Below, piece after piece: positions 34,241 through 43,242 of a stretch of 64,000 nucleotides of DNA. Below the pieces are notes generated by a model. That model was not told the origin of the DNA. It did no database searches and was given only the letters and a program-made list of their open reading frames with translations. The position numbers and the translations under genes are program-made. Each line of letters opens with the position of its first letter. The stretch's first letter is position 1. Origin of the DNA: Novosphingobium sp. Rr 2-17 (GTDB lineage: Bacteria; Pseudomonadota; Alphaproteobacteria; Sphingomonadales; Sphingomonadaceae); the NCBI RefSeq assembly GCF_000272475.1, contig NZ_AKFJ01000015.1:81486-145485 (forward strand). The letters are read 5' to 3'.

Positions 34241-34975
34241 ATGCAGGACTGGGGATCGGTGAACGCGGCGACTACCAAACGGACGGCCGGGGCCTTCGTT
34301 CGCCGCGCCGTGCTGGTGGGGCTGATGGCGACGGGCGCGTTCGCGCTGTCGGGCTGCCAGACGATGATGTCGCCGCGGGCGCCGACATCCGCGCAGGGCG
34401 AAATGGCCGAACCGGTCCACAAGCTGATGGCGTCGGCCTCTCAGCGCGCCTTTGCCAAGCTGGAGCAGCCGGACGGGTTCTGGAGCAGCTCGGTCGCGCG
34501 GATCAACCTGCCGGTGCTGTTCGCCAAGACTCGCGGTCGGACCAGTCCACTGCGCTCGCCTGAGTTCCGCGAAAAGCTGCAGCACTTGCTCAACAATCTG
34601 GCCGAAGAAGGCGCCCGCAAGGGTGGTCCTCTGGTGATCGATTCTGCCAAGTCCGTGCCGGTCCCCAACGGCACCGCGATCCTGCGCGGTCGGCCAACGG
34701 CGGCAACGACGCTGCTGCGCCAGTCGGTCGGCCCGGCACTGGTCAACGCGATGATCCCTGCCATTCTCGAAGAGATGCAGGCCAATCAGGACCCCACCCT
34801 TGGCAAGGCGATGGCGTCTTTGTCGGGGGTTACCATGACCGACGCGGCCCATGCGCTCGCCATCGAGGCGGACAATGCCGTCTGGTACGAGATCGGCGCG
34901 GCGGAGACCGAGATCCGCAGCAATCCGGCGAGCACCAACGATGCGGGGCTTATCAGCGCGCTATCGACGCGTTAA
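34241..34975 (+). CDS. DUF4197 lipoprotein
   Basis: The product of 244 residues has a lipoprotein signal ending GAFALSGCQTM, followed by a DUF4197-like body: QRAFAKLEQPDGFWSSS and then INLPVLF, AILRGRPTAATTLLRQ and the helical tail. The ATG at 34241 follows AAGGA at a good distance and is preferred to a GTG five codons earlier. It is divergent from priA. The function of DUF4197 proteins is unknown; location should be the periplasmic face of a membrane. Confidence 0.8.
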   Translation: MQDWGSVNAATTKRTAGAFVRRAVLVGLMATGAFALSGCQTMMSPRAPTSAQGEMAEPVHKLMASASQRAFAKLEQPDGFWSSSVARINLPVLFAKTRGRTSPLRSPEFREKLQHLLNNLAEEGARKGGPLVIDSAKSVPVPNGTAILRGRPTAATTLLRQSVGPALVNAMIPAILEEMQANQDPTLGKAMASLSGVTMTDAAHALAIEADNAVWYEIGAAETEIRSNPASTNDAGLISALSTR

Positions 34976-34995
34976 CCGCACCTTATTGCACCACT

Positions 34996-35040
34996 AGCGA
35001 GGGCCGGGCGGTTTCCCTATAGCCGCCCGGACATCTCGCT
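34996..35040 (+). promoter_or_regulatory. Two-stage hairpin in the leader of the transaldolase gene
   Basis: An inner perfect 8-base stem (CCGGGCGG / CCGCCCGG, loop 11) sits inside an outer 6-base stem (AGCGAG / CTCGCT). It ends 18 bases before the transaldolase ATG, just upstream of AGGAAA. It may terminate the preceding gene or control translation of the next; there is no T-run. Confidence 0.5.
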
Positions 35041-35058
35041 GGCCTCCAGGAAAACATA

Positions 35059-35709
35059 ATGAAGTTCTTCGTCGATACCGCCGAAATTGCCGACATCAAG
35101 GAACTGGCCGACACCGGCCTGCTCGATGGCGTCACCACCAACCCGTCGCTGATCGCCAAGTCGGGCCGCGATTTCATGGAAGTGACCCGCGAGATCTGCG
35201 GCATCGTCGATGGCCCGGTCAGCGCCGAAGTCGTCGCGCTCGACCATGCCGGGATGATGCGAGAGGCTGAAATTCTTCGGAAAATCGCCGATAACGTGTG
35301 CATCAAGGTGCCGCTGACGATCGACGGTTTGAAGACCTGCAAGGCGCTTACGGGCGAAGGCACGATGGTCAACGTGACGCTGTGCTTCTCGGCCAACCAG
35401 GCGCTGCTGGCGGCCAAGGCCGGCGCGACCTTCATCTCCCCGTTCGTCGGCCGTCATGATGACAACGGCTTCGACGGCCTAGACCTGATCCGCGACATCC
35501 GCCTGATCTACGACAACTACGCCTACGAAACCCAGATCCTCGCCGCCTCGATCCGCCACGGCGTCCACGTCCTGGAATGCGCCCGCATCGGCGCCGACGT
35601 GATGACCGCGCCGCCCGCCGTCATCAAGGGGCTGTTCAAGCATGTCCTGACCGACAAGGGTATCGAAGGTTTCATGGCCGACTGGGCGAAGACCGGGCAG
35701 ACGATCTGA
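35059..35709 (+). CDS. tal: Transaldolase (TalC/FSA-type short form)
   Basis: The cytoplasmic protein of 216 residues is the short form shared by transaldolases and fructose-6-phosphate aldolases. The N-terminus [18 protein letters not shown] and [19 protein letters not shown] are characteristic. The Schiff-base lysine is in [12 protein letters not shown], and [28 protein letters not shown] follows the family closely. It links the pentose phosphate pathway with glycolysis. Transaldolase is more likely than FSA in this order, but sequence alone does not settle it. Confidence 0.92.
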   Translation: MKFFVDTAEIADIKELADTGLLDGVTTNPSLIAKSGRDFMEVTREICGIVDGPVSAEVVALDHAGMMREAEILRKIADNVCIKVPLTIDGLKTCKALTGEGTMVNVTLCFSANQALLAAKAGATFISPFVGRHDDNGFDGLDLIRDIRLIYDNYAYETQILAASIRHGVHVLECARIGADVMTAPPAVIKGLFKHVLTDKGIEGFMADWAKTGQTI

Positions 35710-35721
35710 GGTGTTTTCCGG

Positions 35722-35753
35722 CATGGGATGATCTTTGAATGGATCGTCCCATG
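35722..35753 (+). terminator. Hairpin after the transaldolase gene
   Basis: A 12-base stem (CATGGGATGATC / GATCGTCCCATG, one G-U pair in RNA) with an 8-base loop starts 12 bases after the stop. No T-run follows, so it may slow polymerase or protect the RNA end rather than terminate strictly. Confidence 0.55.
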
Positions 35754-35822
35754 TCCGCTCAACGTCCGCTGAACCGCATCGCGCATTTGAGCCGCGCGCC
35801 TTGATGCGCTAGCGCATGGCGG

Positions 35823-37637
35823 ATGCCTGACGAATCCTCCGCCGATCGCTTCAAGACCGCTCTGACCGGCGCTGCGCGCGCCGTCGCCCATGACCCAGAG
35901 GTCGAGGTCAACTGGACCGCCGATGCGCCCAGTTCCACCGGGCAGACGTTCCGCGTGCCCATGCCGGGCCGCAACGTGCCCCATGCACAAGGGATGCAGG
36001 CGCGGGGTTTTGCTGACAGCTTCGCGCTGAAGCTAAGACACCACGACGATCGCCTGCACACACGCGGCGCGCCTTCGGAACCGTCTGCCCGGGCGTGCTA
36101 CGACGCGGTGGAAACGGTGCGGTACGAGGCGCTGGGCGCCAATGCTTACGACGGCATGCGCGAAAATCTGGATGCGGCGCTGGCCGTGCGGATGGGCGCC
36201 GACCCGATCATGCGCGCTGATTCGCGTGATGACGTGCCGGTACAGTCTGCGCTGGCGCTGCTCCTGCGTGAGCGGCTGACCGGCCAGCCCGTGCCCGAGG
36301 GTGCCCGCGCTGGCGTCGATCTGGTTCGCCATTGGATCGAGGGCAAGGCCGCAGCGGACTTCGACGCGCTGGCGGGATCGCTCGATAACCAGAAGGCTTT
36401 CCAGTCGCTTTCGCTCAACATGCTCCAGAACCTGGAATTGACCCGCGTTCAGGACGTGCCGTTGGAGCCTGACGATGCCGACGACATGGACGGCGAGGAG
36501 GAAACCGAGGAGCAGGAAGACGGCGCCGAGCAGGGCCAGGATCAGTCTCCTGCCGAAATGGCCGCCGAGCCATCCCAAGGCGAGGACGAGGGCGAAAGCG
36601 AGTCGGAGGGTGAAACCAACGACGACATGGATGAAGGCGAGGAAGGTCAGGACGGGGAGGAGGGCATGCTCCCCGTGCGCCCGAACCGGCAGTGGACCGA
36701 TATTCCCGACGGCTTCGATTACAAAGTCTTCACCGAAGTCTTTGACGAGGTCGTGGTCGCTTCCGAACTGTGCGACGAAGACGAGCTGACGCGTTTGCGC
36801 GCCTATCTCGATGCACAGCTCAAGGGCTTGCAGAGCATCGTGACGCGCTTGGCCAATCGGCTGCAGCGCCGCCTGATGGCGCAGCAGAATCGATCATGGG
36901 ACTTCGACCAGGAAGAAGGCCTGCTCGACGCCGCCCGCCTTGCGCGTGTGGTTGTCTCGCCTGGGCAGTCGCTGTCTTACAAGGTCGAGCGCGACGTCGA
37001 GTTCAAGGATACCGTCGTGACCTTGCTGCTCGACAATTCCGGATCGATGCGGGGACGGCCAATCTCGATCGCCGCGATCAGTGCCGATGTCCTCGCCCGC
37101 ACGCTGGAACGCTGCGGCGTGAAGGTGGAGATTTTGGGCTTCACCACCCGCGCCTGGAAGGGCGGGCAAAGCCGGGAAGCTTGGCTGGCCAACGGCAAGC
37201 CCGCGCAGCCTGGCCGCCTCAACGATCTGCGGCACATCATCTACAAGAAGGCGGACGAGCCATGGCGCCGCGCCCGCCGCAATCTCGGCCTGATGATGCG
37301 CGAGGGGTTACTCAAGGAAAACATCGACGGCGAGGCTCTGCTATGGGCCCATTCGCGCCTGCTCGCCCGGCAGGAAGACCGCCGCATCCTGATGGTCATC
37401 TCTGACGGCGCGCCGGTCGATGATTCGACGCTGTCGGTGAACTCCGCTGGCTATCTGGAAGCGCATCTTCGCAAGGTCATCGAATGGATCGAGGCCAAGA
37501 GCCCGGTTCAACTAGTCGCCATCGGCATCGGCCATGACGTGACGCGTTACTATCGCCGCGCAGTGACGATCATGGACGTCGAGCAACTGGGCGGGACAAT
37601 GATCGAGCAACTCGCGGGGCTGTTCGAAGAAGAATGA
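35823..37637 (+). CDS. cobT: Cobaltochelatase subunit CobT
   Basis: The protein of 604 residues works with CobN and CobS to insert cobalt into hydrogenobyrinate a,c-diamide in aerobic cobalamin synthesis. An N-terminal helical part is followed by a very acidic linker (about 218-285, Glu/Asp/Gln-rich) and a C-terminal VWA domain. The MIDAS motif DNSGSM starts at Asp404. The companion cobS is not in the window. In organisms without a complete pathway this gene still occurs widely, so a cobalt role is family inference. Its stop overlaps the next start (ATGA). Confidence 0.93.
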   Translation: MPDESSADRFKTALTGAARAVAHDPEVEVNWTADAPSSTGQTFRVPMPGRNVPHAQGMQARGFADSFALKLRHHDDRLHTRGAPSEPSARACYDAVETVRYEALGANAYDGMRENLDAALAVRMGADPIMRADSRDDVPVQSALALLLRERLTGQPVPEGARAGVDLVRHWIEGKAAADFDALAGSLDNQKAFQSLSLNMLQNLELTRVQDVPLEPDDADDMDGEEETEEQEDGAEQGQDQSPAEMAAEPSQGEDEGESESEGETNDDMDEGEEGQDGEEGMLPVRPNRQWTDIPDGFDYKVFTEVFDEVVVASELCDEDELTRLRAYLDAQLKGLQSIVTRLANRLQRRLMAQQNRSWDFDQEEGLLDAARLARVVVSPGQSLSYKVERDVEFKDTVVTLLLDNSGSMRGRPISIAAISADVLARTLERCGVKVEILGFTTRAWKGGQSREAWLANGKPAQPGRLNDLRHIIYKKADEPWRRARRNLGLMMREGLLKENIDGEALLWAHSRLLARQEDRRILMVISDGAPVDDSTLSVNSAGYLEAHLRKVIEWIEAKSPVQLVAIGIGHDVTRYYRRAVTIMDVEQLGGTMIEQLAGLFEEE

Positions 37638-38608
37638 CGCTGCAATATTTGTGGGTGCCGATCACCCTTGCAGCCTCTGCGTTGCAAGTGGTTCGCAACG
37701 GCGCGCAGGCTGGTCTGACCGCCAAGATCGGCACGCTGGGGGCGACGCAAGTTCGGTTCGTGTACGGCTTTCCGTTCGCGCTGATCTTCTTCTTGCTAGG
37801 CCTGGCCTGGACGGGCGAGCCAATTCCGCATGTTACCTCAGAAGCGCTGGCCTGGTGCCTCACCGGCGCGATGGCGCAGATCGCGGCGACGGCGCTGATG
37901 CTGCTGGTGATGCGCGACCGCGCGTTCGGCGTGGCCTATGCGTACATCAAGACCGAGCCGGTGATCGTGGCCTTGTTCGGCGCTTTGTTTCTGGGCGATT
38001 TGCTACCGCTGGCCGGTTGGCTAGCGGTCGTCATTGTGACCGGCGGCGTCCTGCTGGTGGCGATCCGGCCGGGGGAATTCCGCAAGTTGTTCACTGAGGC
38101 TCGTCCCGCGCTGACGGGCGTTGCTGCGGGCGGATTGTTCGGCTTTGCCGTTGTCGCGTTCCGTGGCTCGATCATGTCGTTCGAAACTGGCGGCTTCATC
38201 GTGCGCAGCCTGACGGTGCTGGTGCTGTGCCTGGCGATGCAAACGCTGTTGCTCGGCGGATGGCTGGCCTTGCGGGATCGCGCCAGCTTCACGGCCTCGC
38301 TGAGGGAATGGCGGGGCAGCCTGGGAGCGGGGCTGGCCGGTTCGGCGGCGTCCGCGTGCTGGTTGGCCGCTTCGGCTCTGACGGCGGCGGCGAACGTGCG
38401 GACGCTGGCGCTGGTGGAGATGCCGATCGCGGCGCTCGCTTCGTGGCATATCTCGCGTAAGCGCTTGCGTGGTCACGAGCTTGCCGGCTTCGCCCTGGTA
38501 CTGGGCGGTGTGGCGCTATTGCTGGCAGTCATTCCTCCTGACGCAGGGTTCGTAAGCCGGGCATCCGGCTTGACTGGCGCAACGCGCGGCCTATTCCGCC
38601 CACCATGA
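37634..38608 (+). CDS. EamA/DMT-family transporter
   Basis: The product of 324 residues has about ten membrane helices in two repeats, the drug/metabolite transporter layout. Segments such as [22 protein letters not shown] and [20 protein letters not shown] end each half. It overlaps both cobT and cysS by four bases, so all three share a transcript. The substrate is unknown. No signs of truncation. Confidence 0.85.
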   Translation: MTLQYLWVPITLAASALQVVRNGAQAGLTAKIGTLGATQVRFVYGFPFALIFFLLGLAWTGEPIPHVTSEALAWCLTGAMAQIAATALMLLVMRDRAFGVAYAYIKTEPVIVALFGALFLGDLLPLAGWLAVVIVTGGVLLVAIRPGEFRKLFTEARPALTGVAAGGLFGFAVVAFRGSIMSFETGGFIVRSLTVLVLCLAMQTLLLGGWLALRDRASFTASLREWRGSLGAGLAGSAASACWLAASALTAAANVRTLALVEMPIAALASWHISRKRLRGHELAGFALVLGGVALLLAVIPPDAGFVSRASGLTGATRGLFRPP

Positions 38609-40056
38609 CCGACACTGCCTCGCTCACGCTGTTCAACAGTCTGACCCGCCAGATAGAGCCGTTTCAGCCCGTCCATCCAGGCGAGGCGCGCGTCTATACC
38701 TGTGGGCCGACGGTCTACAACTACCCCCATATCGGCAACATGCGGGCCTACGTGTTCGCGGATGTGCTGGGCCGTACGCTGAGCCACAAAGGTTATGCGC
38801 TGACCCACGTCATCAACATCACCGACGTCGGCCACCTGACGGACGATGCCGATGCGGGCGAGGACAAGATGGAGAAGATGGCGCGCGCTCAGGCGCAGTC
38901 CATCTGGGACATCGCGGAACATTACACCCAGGCCTACTGGGCAGATATCGCGGCGCTCAATATCCGCCCGCCCGCGAAGTGGTCGATCGCGACGCACTAC
39001 GTGCCGCAGATGATCGCCTTCGCCGAAAAGATCGCGCCCAATCACTGCTACGAGCTGGAAAGCGGGCTCTACTTCGACGTTTCGACCGTATCCGACTATG
39101 GCCGTCTGGCGCGCGCCGTGACCGAAGACGGCGAAGGGCGCATTGAGGCGGTGGAGGGCAAGCGCAACGCTGCCGACTTCGCGATCTGGCGTAAGACACC
39201 GGCGGGTGAGACGCGGCAGATGGAGTGGGATTCGCCTTGGGGGCGGGGTGCTCCGGGCTGGCATCTCGAATGCTCGGTGATGAGCGGCGACTTATTGGGC
39301 TTTCCGTTCGATATTCATACCGGCGGCATCGACCATCGCGAAATCCATCACCCCAACGAGATTGCCCAGAACCAGGCGTTCTGCTGCACCAACGGCCTCG
39401 ACGTGCCGACAAATTCCGGTGCCAAGATATGGATGCACAATAATTTTCTGGTTGAGCGCTCCGGCAAGATGAGCAAGTCGAGCGGCGAGTTTCTGCGCCT
39501 GCAATTGCTGATCGACAAAGGCTATCACCCGCTGAGCTACCGCATGATGTGCCTGCAAGCCCATTACCGGTCGGAGCTGGAGTTTAGCTGGGAAAACCTG
39601 AGCGCGGCTCTCGTTCGCCTCAAGCGCATGATAATGGCAGCCGACCGTCTTGCCGAGGTCGCGCCCGGTGATGCCAGGTCCCCCAAGCTGGTCCCGATGC
39701 TGGATGCCTTCGATGAAGCCATCGGCGAGGATCTCAACACCGCCGTCGCGCTTACGGCGCTGGAGGATGTGCTGGCGGCCAAAAAGGTCGATCCTGCGGC
39801 CAAGCGTGCAGCGGCAGAGACGATGGACGCGGTGCTGGGGCTCGACTTGTTCGGCACCAACCGGGCCAACCTGCGGATTCGCCCCAAGGCGGCGCAAGTG
39901 ACCGAAGTGGAAATCGAAGCCGTGCTGGCGCGTCGCAAGCAGGCACGCGCCGACAAGGATTTCGCGGCTTCCGATGCCTTGCGCGATGAACTCTCAGCGC
40001 AGGGCGTCGAGGTGATGGATGGCGATCCACTCGGCTGGGAATGGCGGCTGGCATAA
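38605..40056 (+). CDS. cysS: Cysteinyl-tRNA synthetase
   Basis: The 483-residue class I synthetase has the zinc ligand Cys33 in YTCGPTVYNY, the HIGH variant HIGN at 42-45, GWHLECSVMS (second zinc Cys), and KMSKSSGEFLRL. The region normally reading HGGGxDLxFPHHENE is DIHTGGIDHREIHHPNEIAQ, a divergent form that still keeps His residues near the zinc site. An ATGA overlap with the transporter fixes the start. It charges tRNA-Cys in the cytoplasm. Confidence 0.95.
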   Translation: MTDTASLTLFNSLTRQIEPFQPVHPGEARVYTCGPTVYNYPHIGNMRAYVFADVLGRTLSHKGYALTHVINITDVGHLTDDADAGEDKMEKMARAQAQSIWDIAEHYTQAYWADIAALNIRPPAKWSIATHYVPQMIAFAEKIAPNHCYELESGLYFDVSTVSDYGRLARAVTEDGEGRIEAVEGKRNAADFAIWRKTPAGETRQMEWDSPWGRGAPGWHLECSVMSGDLLGFPFDIHTGGIDHREIHHPNEIAQNQAFCCTNGLDVPTNSGAKIWMHNNFLVERSGKMSKSSGEFLRLQLLIDKGYHPLSYRMMCLQAHYRSELEFSWENLSAALVRLKRMIMAADRLAEVAPGDARSPKLVPMLDAFDEAIGEDLNTAVALTALEDVLAAKKVDPAAKRAAAETMDAVLGLDLFGTNRANLRIRPKAAQVTEVEIEAVLARRKQARADKDFAASDALRDELSAQGVEVMDGDPLGWEWRLA

Positions 40057-40129
40057 GTTTCGGGTGGGTTCATTTTCGGGCGGCTACATCGACGCCTGCT
40101 CGAAAAAATGTCGCACCTGGAGTCCGTTC

Positions 40130-41068
40130 ATGGTGATTGCTGTTCTCAACGCCTCGTTACGATCGCTGATCGAAAGCAAACTCCCGCCAAGCGTGGAGCC
40201 GCTCTGGTTCGAAGATCGCGATCATTTGTTCGACCTCGCGCCCCGTGCGCAGATCGCCTGGCTTGATCCGATCGCGCCAGCCGATGCGGCGGTGGCGATT
40301 GAGCGCATGAAGGCGCTCAAGTGGTACAACGCGATGTCTTCGGGTGTGGACTGGTTGCCGCTGGGGCAGCTTCGTCAGCGAGGTGTCATGCTGACCAACG
40401 GTGCCGGTATCCACGCCCAGAGCGTCGCCGAATACGCGATCATGGGCATGCTGACGATGGCAAAGGGCTGGCGCGATGTCGTGCGGGCACAGGACCGGCA
40501 TGAATGGTTGGCAGAGCCGCCGGGGCGCCGCGAGCTGCTCGATGCCGAGGTTTTGGTGATCGGCGCTGGCGAGATAGGCCGCCGCATCGCCGAAATCCTG
40601 CGCGTGATCGGCGCGCGGACCACTGTGGCACGGCGTTCGCCCGGTCCCGGCGAACTGGGGTCTGATGAATGGCGCGGGGCGCTAGGGCGCTTCGACTGGG
40701 TGGTGGTGATCGTGCCCTCCACCCCACAGACCAAGAGCATGATCGGCGCGGCGGAGTTCGCAGCGATGAAGCCGGGTGCGATCGTGGTCAACTTCGCGCG
40801 CGGGACGGTGATCGAACAAGACGCTCTGGTCGCCGCGCTGGACGCCGGCACGCTTGGCGGTGCGTTCCTCGATGTGACCGATCCCGAGCCGCTGCCTGCC
40901 GATCATCCCCTGTGGTCGCGAGAGAACGTCCATATTTCCATGCACCTCGCCGGCCGCGCGCAAGAGGCCCTCTATGCGCGCGGCGCGAAGCGATTTCTGG
41001 ACAATCTAGATCGATATTTGATGGGAGATGCTTTGGAGCATCAGGTCGATTTGAGTCGCGGTTACTAG
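40130..41068 (+). CDS. D-2-hydroxyacid dehydrogenase family protein
   Basis: The protein of 312 residues has the NAD-binding Rossmann motif VLVIGAGEIGRRIAEIL (about 140-156). The catalytic Arg is in VVNFARGTVIEQDALVAAL, Glu in FLDVTDPEPLPADHPLW and His in HISMHLAGR. It reduces a 2-keto acid or oxidises a D-2-hydroxy acid; the substrate is not clear. The start ATG at 40130 gives the usual N-terminus; upstream in-frame sequence is unlike the family. It is followed immediately by repeat copy B. Confidence 0.88.
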   Translation: MVIAVLNASLRSLIESKLPPSVEPLWFEDRDHLFDLAPRAQIAWLDPIAPADAAVAIERMKALKWYNAMSSGVDWLPLGQLRQRGVMLTNGAGIHAQSVAEYAIMGMLTMAKGWRDVVRAQDRHEWLAEPPGRRELLDAEVLVIGAGEIGRRIAEILRVIGARTTVARRSPGPGELGSDEWRGALGRFDWVVVIVPSTPQTKSMIGAAEFAAMKPGAIVVNFARGTVIEQDALVAALDAGTLGGAFLDVTDPEPLPADHPLWSRENVHISMHLAGRAQEALYARGAKRFLDNLDRYLMGDALEHQVDLSRGY

Positions 41069-41170
41069 AGCGTTTTCGAAGCAGGTGGAATCACCTGCTG
41101 ACTCGGAAAACGCGGCGAAACAAGAGTCTAGAGTAACCGAGCCGATGCAATCGGATCGGAACTTGCTCTA
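41067..41170. repeat. Dispersed intergenic hairpin repeat, copy B
   Basis: About 104 bases resembling copy A at 19607. Its left half folds as GCGTTTTC(GA)AGCAGGTG with CACCTGCT(GACTCG)GAAAACGC, and its right half holds CCGATGCAATCGG. It starts at the stop codon of the dehydrogenase gene and fills the space to the convergent gene, where it could also act as a transcription terminator. Confidence 0.88.
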
Positions 41171-41172
41171 GG

Positions 41173-41565
41173 TTACAGATTTTCCAGCAGCAGAAGTTCG
41201 ACCTCGATCGTCATGTGCGGATCAGGTCCGTTTACATGCTCGACCGCTAGCACGGCTACGTCGGCCACCAGATACCCGGGAATCGCGAATTCGTGATCGG
41301 GCAGGGCGTCGATCAGCGCTTCTCCGGCACTCATTACCTCGTCTCCGTGGAAGGCGAGCGCGATCGTGTGTCGCGATCCGGAGAACGTCGCGCTGAACCA
41401 TGGGCGTTCGGCGTGACGGAGAAATTCGGCTTGTGGGCCAGCCATTTGTAGCACCTCTGACAAAAGGCGCAGCCACGGACCGCGAGGAATGGGGCGCTCC
41501 GGCTGGGCTCGCAAAGCGGCAAACAAGGAGCGGTCAGGGGCAAGGTCAACGGGCATGGCGGTCAT
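41173..41565 (-). CDS. Conserved hypothetical protein
   Basis: The product of 130 residues (ATG 41565, MTAMPVDLAPDRSLFAALRA) has a helical N-terminus (PWLRLLSEVLQMAG) and a beta-rich remainder ending EVELLLLENL. There is no signal peptide or membrane helix. I do not recognise the family. It overlaps the upstream small gene by 20 bases, so the two are translated from one transcript divergent from the S24 regulator. Confidence 0.7.
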   Translation of the reverse strand: MTAMPVDLAPDRSLFAALRAQPERPIPRGPWLRLLSEVLQMAGPQAEFLRHAERPWFSATFSGSRHTIALAFHGDEVMSAGEALIDALPDHEFAIPGYLVADVAVLAVEHVNGPDPHMTIEVELLLLENL

Positions 41566-41761
41566 CTTTCTGGGTTGCGAGGTAGGCGGACATGAAGGTT
41601 TCGACCCGGACGACCATGGCGTCTCGCGGCATTCGGCCATTGCGCAAATCGGCGACGAGCCTGGGATCGCCGACAGCTAGGCGGCCAAACTTGGTCCAGG
41701 CCATGTCGGTAGTGCGCAGGAAGCGTTCGATCTTACGCAGGAGCATTGGGATGAGCCTCAT
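41546..41761 (-). CDS. Small conserved protein, possible degenerate helix-turn-helix
   Basis: Up to 71 residues (ATG 41761, or 41746). The core DMAWTKFGRLAVGDPRLVAD then LRNGRMPRDAMVVRVETFM resembles the layout of a short XRE-type helix-turn-helix (TxFGRxAxxDxxLVxxLRxGR). It is basic and lacks membrane segments. It is divergently transcribed from the S24-type regulator across an operator-rich spacer, and leads into the hypothetical gene at 41565. DNA binding is inference. Confidence 0.65.
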   Translation of the reverse strand: MRLIPMLLRKIERFLRTTDMAWTKFGRLAVGDPRLVADLRNGRMPRDAMVVRVETFMSAYLATQKDDRHAR

Positions 41762-41828
41762 AGGGAATCGGACACTTAGTTCCCTATTTGTTCCTCTTGA
41801 AATCCTACTTGTCTAGGAAATTTCCTAG
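41761..41828. promoter_or_regulatory. Divergent promoter region with two palindromic sites
   Basis: Two inverted repeats lie between the divergent genes: TAGGGAA (41761-41767) with TTCCCTA (41780-41786), and a perfect 16-base palindrome CTAGGAAATTTCCTAG at 41813-41828. The second ends 4 bases before the regulator's ATG and overlaps its ribosome site. Both share a TAGG(G/A)AA half-site, as expected for operators of the adjacent repressor. Confidence 0.65.
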
Positions 41829-41832
41829 GAGT

Positions 41833-42492
41833 ATGGATTACATTATGGAAAGCCCTGATCCGCGAGAGCGATTGCTTCAGCTTGCCGAGCGGCGCGGTGC
41901 AAGCTTGTCGGCGCTCTCTCGACTCGTTGGCAAGAACCCCAGCTATCTCCAGCAATTTGTTCGCAAAGGAAGCCCACGTAAACTGGAGGAACAGGATCGC
42001 GCTACCCTGGCGCGATTCTTCGGCGTGGATGAAGAGCAACTGGGAAAATCGAAGGATATTTCCTCGGCTTCTAACGATCCAGCGCCACAAACATGGATCG
42101 ATGTTCCGAGGCTTATGCAGGGCGTATCGGCAGGTCACGGCGCTATGGGCGAAGGCGAACACGCCTTCGATGCCGTCCGCTTTTCCGCGCGATGGCTGCG
42201 CTCGATGGGGCTGGAACCCCGAATGTTGTCGGCGATCACTGTTCAGGGCGATTCGATGGAGCCTACTTTGCGCGACGGGGACGAGATACTCGTTGATCGC
42301 TCTTTAAGGCCACCACGTGATGGCATCCATGTTGTCCGCCTTGACGATATCCTGCTGGTCAAGCGCCTCGACATGGGCCGCGCCGGTATGGTCATGCTCG
42401 TTAGCGACAATGCTGCCTATCGCGCGATCGAATGCCGTCTGGACGAGGTTCAGGTGATTGGGCGGGTGGTGTGGAAAGGTGGCCGGATCTAA
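41833..42492 (+). CDS. XRE-type repressor with S24 (LexA/CI-like) peptidase domain
   Basis: The protein of 219 residues has an N-terminal helix-turn-helix (LSALSRLVGKNPSYLQQFVRKG, about 25-46). The C-terminal S24 domain has catalytic Ser141 in TVQGDSMEPTLRDGDEI and Lys177 in LLVKRLD. A possible self-cleavage site Ala100-Gly101 (VSAGHG) lies between the domains. Such regulators inactivate themselves on RecA-ssDNA or other stress signals. No phage genes are adjacent, so it is more likely a host stress regulator than a prophage repressor. Confidence 0.88.
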   Translation: MDYIMESPDPRERLLQLAERRGASLSALSRLVGKNPSYLQQFVRKGSPRKLEEQDRATLARFFGVDEEQLGKSKDISSASNDPAPQTWIDVPRLMQGVSAGHGAMGEGEHAFDAVRFSARWLRSMGLEPRMLSAITVQGDSMEPTLRDGDEILVDRSLRPPRDGIHVVRLDDILLVKRLDMGRAGMVMLVSDNAAYRAIECRLDEVQVIGRVVWKGGRI

Positions 42493-42557
42493 CGACGGCT
42501 GCGGCGGCGCCTCAAGCTCGGTTGCAATCGAGCGGCGCTGCAGCCATTTCCGCATGC

Positions 42558-43235
42558 ATGACTGAAGCTTCTCCGCCGATGCGTGTCGGCATCATTCCCG
42601 TGACGCCGCTCCAGCAGAACTGCACCTTACTATGGTGTACGCGCACGATGCGCGGCGCCTTTGTCGATCCCGGCGGCGATTTGCCCAAGCTACGCGAAGC
42701 GCTGAAAAAGACCGGCGTCACGCTGGAAAAGATACTCATCACCCACGGCCACCTCGATCACTGTGGCCAGGCCGGCGTCCTCGCCAAAGAGATGGGCGTG
42801 CCGATCGAAGGTCCGCAGGAGGAAGACCGTTTCTGGATCGCTCAGCTCGACGATGACGGGCCGCGCTGGAACATGGAAGCCCACACGTTCGAGCCCGACC
42901 GCTGGCTGGAGGACGGCGACAAGGTGACCGTCGGCGAACTGGAGCTGGATGTGGTCCACTGTCCAGGCCACACCCCTGGCCACGTTGTGTTTCACCATGC
43001 GCCCAGCCGTTTCGCAATGGTGGGAGACGTACTGTTCCAAGGCTCCATCGGTCGATGGGACTTCCCGCGCGGCAACCTGGAAGATCTGGTCGAATCGATC
43101 ACCACCAAGCTTTGGCCGCTGGGCGAGGACGTAACTTTCGTGCCTGGACACGGTGCTACCAGCACGTTCGGGCAGGAGCGCCGCACCAACCCTTACGTTG
43201 GTGATGCGGCGCTGGAGCGCGGCCTGCCGGACTGA
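42558..43235 (+). CDS. MBL-fold metallo-hydrolase (glyoxalase II-like)
   Basis: The protein of 225 residues carries the metal-binding motif THGHLDHCGQAG (about residues 75-86), then HCPGHTPGHVVFH, FAMVGDVLFQGSIGR with the bridging Asp, and VPGHGATSTFGQER. This order is typical of the YcbL/GloB-like subgroup, which hydrolyses thioesters such as S-lactoylglutathione. It lacks the glyoxalase II C-terminal domain. An ATG seven codons later is an alternative start. It converges on the MAPEG gene. Confidence 0.88.
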   Translation: MTEASPPMRVGIIPVTPLQQNCTLLWCTRTMRGAFVDPGGDLPKLREALKKTGVTLEKILITHGHLDHCGQAGVLAKEMGVPIEGPQEEDRFWIAQLDDDGPRWNMEAHTFEPDRWLEDGDKVTVGELELDVVHCPGHTPGHVVFHHAPSRFAMVGDVLFQGSIGRWDFPRGNLEDLVESITTKLWPLGEDVTFVPGHGATSTFGQERRTNPYVGDAALERGLPD

Positions 43236-43242
43236 AGTCTGT

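Noticed and set aside
41833..42492. Prophage repressor marking an integrated phage
   Set aside because: No integrase, structural or lysis genes lie within several kilobases; neighbours are small conserved genes and housekeeping enzymes.
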